Assembly (NCBI GenBank): GCA_038212015.1
Contig: JBBQUY010000087.1
Span: 1 to 12,427 of the forward strand
From: JAGQUL01 sp038212015
GTDB lineage: Bacteria > Actinomycetota > Thermoleophilia > Gaiellales > SKUG01
Direction: 5' to 3'
Length of the DNA stretch: 12,427 nucleotides
In this document: positions 10,325-12,427 of the stretch, in pieces
Layout: each line of letters opens with the position of its first letter
Position numbering within the stretch: the stretch's first letter is position 1
The notes under the pieces: generated by a model
Databases searched by the model: none
What the model was told of the DNA's origin: nothing
What the model saw: the letters and a program-made list of their open reading frames with translations, nothing else
Position numbers and translations under genes: made by a program

Positions 10325-12427
10325 ATGACGACCTCCCCTCGACACCAGGCGACAGTTCCCGATTCGACCGTCGACGCCAGCGACGACGCGACGATCGTGC
10401 GTCGAATGCTGGCGCTCTGCGCAGACGGTATCGACACGCACGCGCTCCATGTCGCACTGCGTGCGGAGGGGATCGACCTCGGCTCGATCGACGGAATCGC
10501 CGCGAGCACCGTTTGTGGCCGAATCCAGATCGACGATCCGATCGCGGCATCCAACATCGCGGCGAGCGTCCCGGATGAAGAGCGTGCACGACTGCATCGC
10601 CTGCTCGCGCATTCCATCCACGCGACGTCGATCGACATGCTCGACGGGGCGCGCGACGAGGCGATCCACCTGGCAGCAGCCGGTGATCGTGATCGAGCGA
10701 TCGAGCGGGTGCTCGACGCGGCCGGCACGGCGCGGACGATGGGGAACGGTACCCGCGCACTCGAACTGCTCGACCTGAGCGTGTCCCTCGCCGATGAGCG
10801 CGGCCATGACCGGCACGACCTGCGCGAGCGACGCGCCCGTCTCGCCACGGAGCTCGATGCGCCGACCGCGCGTGAAGCGTGGCTTGAGCTCGTGCTCCTG
10901 TACGACGCGCACGGGGATGCAGACGACGCCGCACGCGCCCGCTACTTCCTGTTCTGGGCCTCGGGCGATGAACAGGACGCGCGATCGCTGCTCGTCGAGT
11001 GCGCCCATGCTGCCGGGACCGGAGCCTGGGCGACGCGCGCCGCGGCGCTCATCTCGATCCTCGACGAGCGCTACGAGGAAGCCATCGAGTTCGATCGCGT
11101 CACGCTGCAGCTCGCGCGATCGAACGGCGACCGTCGCCTGGAAGCCTTGACGCTGCTCGGTCTCGCCGCGTCACTGTCGATGATCGGGCAGATGCAGCGC
11201 GGCATGGAGCTGCAGCGTCAGGCGATCGCGATCGCAGACGAGATCGACGACTACCGCGCAAGCGTGCTCGGCCAGCTCAACCTCGTTTCGATGCTCGTCG
11301 ACGACATGCGCCCTGCTCGGGCGCTGGAGCAGGCAGACGCACTCCTGTCGTGGATTGCTCGCACGGGCATGCGCGGCTGGCGCGCAGAGGCCCTGGCGCT
11401 TCGCTCGACCGCGCTGGCCCAGCTCGGTCGGATCGACGACGCCCTCGCAACTGCAGATCGTGCGCGCGCAGACATCGACGTCGCCCCGGCGTACTCGCGA
11501 TCGCTCGCCTACCTGCAGCACGCGGTGACGCTGGCGATGGCGGGCGGCAGGCGACCGCGGATCGAACAGCTGCTCGACCTGGCCCTGCGCGACATCGACG
11601 GGACCGGGTCCGCATATGTCACCTCCGAATCCAACGAGGTCCGCGCAGCGCTCGCCGCCGACGAAGGCGACCTGGATGGCGCGCTCGAGCTGGTGCGGTC
11701 GATCGAGATCACCGATGACGTCAAGCGCCGGCGCGTGTCGCTGCTCGTCGCGCGCCTCGGCGCCCAGCATGGCCGTGATGATTTTCTTGCGTACGCACTC
11801 GAGCTCGCCGGTCCGGACGCGGCGCGCGACCTCGGCGTCGATCCGAGCAACCGCGAGGTCGCCGCGACCTGCAGGGCGGGCCTGGATGCAGCAGCGTCAC
11901 TCGATGTCCTCCGCGCCGTGATCGATGACTGGACACGCGTCGGTCACCTGTACAACGCCGCTCGTGCTCGACTGTCACTCGGTGCGCTGCTTGCACGCCG
12001 CGACGACCGCACGGCACGCTCGACGATCGACCAGGCTCGACGAGAGCTGCTCGAGATGGGCTGCCACGTCGCCGGAGGTGGCGACGACGATACCGAGCAG
12101 GCCGACATGGCAACGAGCGCGCTGTTGTTCGACCTCGGTCGGCGCGATCGCGAGGACGTGCTCGCAAGCTTCGGGGTGCGACGCTTCGAGGCGGGCGACG
12201 CGCTCGCCGGCCCGGACGTGGAGCGCGAACCCGCAGCGTTCGTGATTCGGTCCGGGCAGGTGCGGCTCGTCGCGAAGGCTGCTGATGGCCGACGCATGAC
12301 GATCGACCTGCTCGATGCCGGCGACGTCGTCGGCGAGTCGCTCGCGCTCGGACACGGCGCCGACTCGCTGCATGCCGAAGCGATCGGCGACGTCGTCGTC
12401 GGCGTGCTCACCGCGCCGCTGCTGCAG
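10325..12427 (+). CDS. TPR-repeat protein with Crp/Fnr-type cyclic-nucleotide-binding domain (partial)
   Basis: An open frame of 701 codons that runs off the window end. Residues 20-100 resemble the winged-helix piece that follows the NTPase in LuxR/MalT-type (STAND) regulators, including VPDEERARLHRLLAHSI, but no P-loop NTPase precedes it. About 105-580 is an all-helical array of degenerate TPR-like hairpins (for example 245-305, 315-375, 440-490, 535-580). From about 597 a Crp-type beta-roll begins: VLASFGVRRFEAGDALAGPD, FVIRSGQVRLVAKAADGRRMTIDLLDAGDVVGES. The phosphate-binding cassette GESLALGHGADSL (670-682) has Asp where Crp has the cAMP-binding Arg, so classical cAMP binding is doubtful. 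The normal continuation would be a Crp-type helix-turn-helix beyond the window. ATG 10325 is the first start after paralog B, 20 nt away, with a weak ribosome site. Its position with a CRP-type operator upstream of the set suggests a local regulator, which is inference. Confidence 0.85.
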   Translation, partial: MTTSPRHQATVPDSTVDASDDATIVRRMLALCADGIDTHALHVALRAEGIDLGSIDGIAASTVCGRIQIDDPIAASNIAASVPDEERARLHRLLAHSIHATSIDMLDGARDEAIHLAAAGDRDRAIERVLDAAGTARTMGNGTRALELLDLSVSLADERGHDRHDLRERRARLATELDAPTAREAWLELVLLYDAHGDADDAARARYFLFWASGDEQDARSLLVECAHAAGTGAWATRAAALISILDERYEEAIEFDRVTLQLARSNGDRRLEALTLLGLAASLSMIGQMQRGMELQRQAIAIADEIDDYRASVLGQLNLVSMLVDDMRPARALEQADALLSWIARTGMRGWRAEALALRSTALAQLGRIDDALATADRARADIDVAPAYSRSLAYLQHAVTLAMAGGRRPRIEQLLDLALRDIDGTGSAYVTSESNEVRAALAADEGDLDGALELVRSIEITDDVKRRRVSLLVARLGAQHGRDDFLAYALELAGPDAARDLGVDPSNREVAATCRAGLDAAASLDVLRAVIDDWTRVGHLYNAARARLSLGALLARRDDRTARSTIDQARRELLEMGCHVAGGGDDDTEQADMATSALLFDLGRRDREDVLASFGVRRFEAGDALAGPDVEREPAAFVIRSGQVRLVAKAADGRRMTIDLLDAGDVVGESLALGHGADSLHAEAIGDVVVGVLTAPLLQ

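Noticed and set aside
9389..11008. Minus-strand frame of 539 codons opposite the paralogs and regulator
   Set aside because: It is the GC-driven shadow of the duplicated genes: it repeats itself with the same 364-bp offset, is low in complexity and has no ribosome site. The plus-strand genes have good starts and spacing.

Overview
This is a GC-rich bacterial window, almost certainly actinobacterial. GTG starts are frequent, genes overlap by 4 bp (ATGA/GTGA), and third codon positions are nearly all G or C. There is an LPXTG surface protein, a tmk-holB pair, a GalE-like epimerase and an O-antigen-ligase-type membrane protein. The style fits a deep-branching actinobacterium such as Thermoleophilia/Solirubrobacterales, but that placement is inference. 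No rRNA, tRNA, transposase or phage gene is visible.

Layout. 1-1188: an SDR oxidoreductase and a conserved hypothetical, co-directional (+). 1282-4025: three minus-strand housekeeping-type genes, tmk and holB (translationally coupled), then, past a hairpin terminator, an ECF-like sigma factor. 4026-4458: a non-coding stretch with three copies of a 48-bp doubly palindromic repeat and a large terminator hairpin. 4459-5226 (-): a secreted Cys-repeat, Ser/Thr-rich LPXTG protein with a well-formed promoter. 5460-8446 (+), divergent from it: a nucleotide-sugar epimerase overlapping by 4 bp an O-antigen ligase-like protein with a TPR-like tail. This looks like a cell-surface glycan unit.

8598-12427 (+, running off the end) is the least ordinary part. 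It holds a Pro-rich 259-aa protein of unknown function, two tandem 120-aa paralogs (MCGI... start, heptad helix, ...RRGG end), and a large TPR protein that ends the window inside a Crp/Fnr-type cyclic-nucleotide-binding fold. A near-textbook CRP-type operator (TGTGA-N6-TCACA) lies just upstream of the first gene of this set. The working hypothesis is a self-regulated locus in which a TPR-Crp fusion regulator controls small proteins of unknown function. The last gene is incomplete, and any DNA-binding domain would lie beyond the window.

Functions are firm for tmk, holB, the sigma factor, the SDR fold, the epimerase and the LPXTG architecture. They are good but family-level for the O-antigen ligase-like protein, and unknown for the 158-aa, 259-aa and 120-aa proteins.
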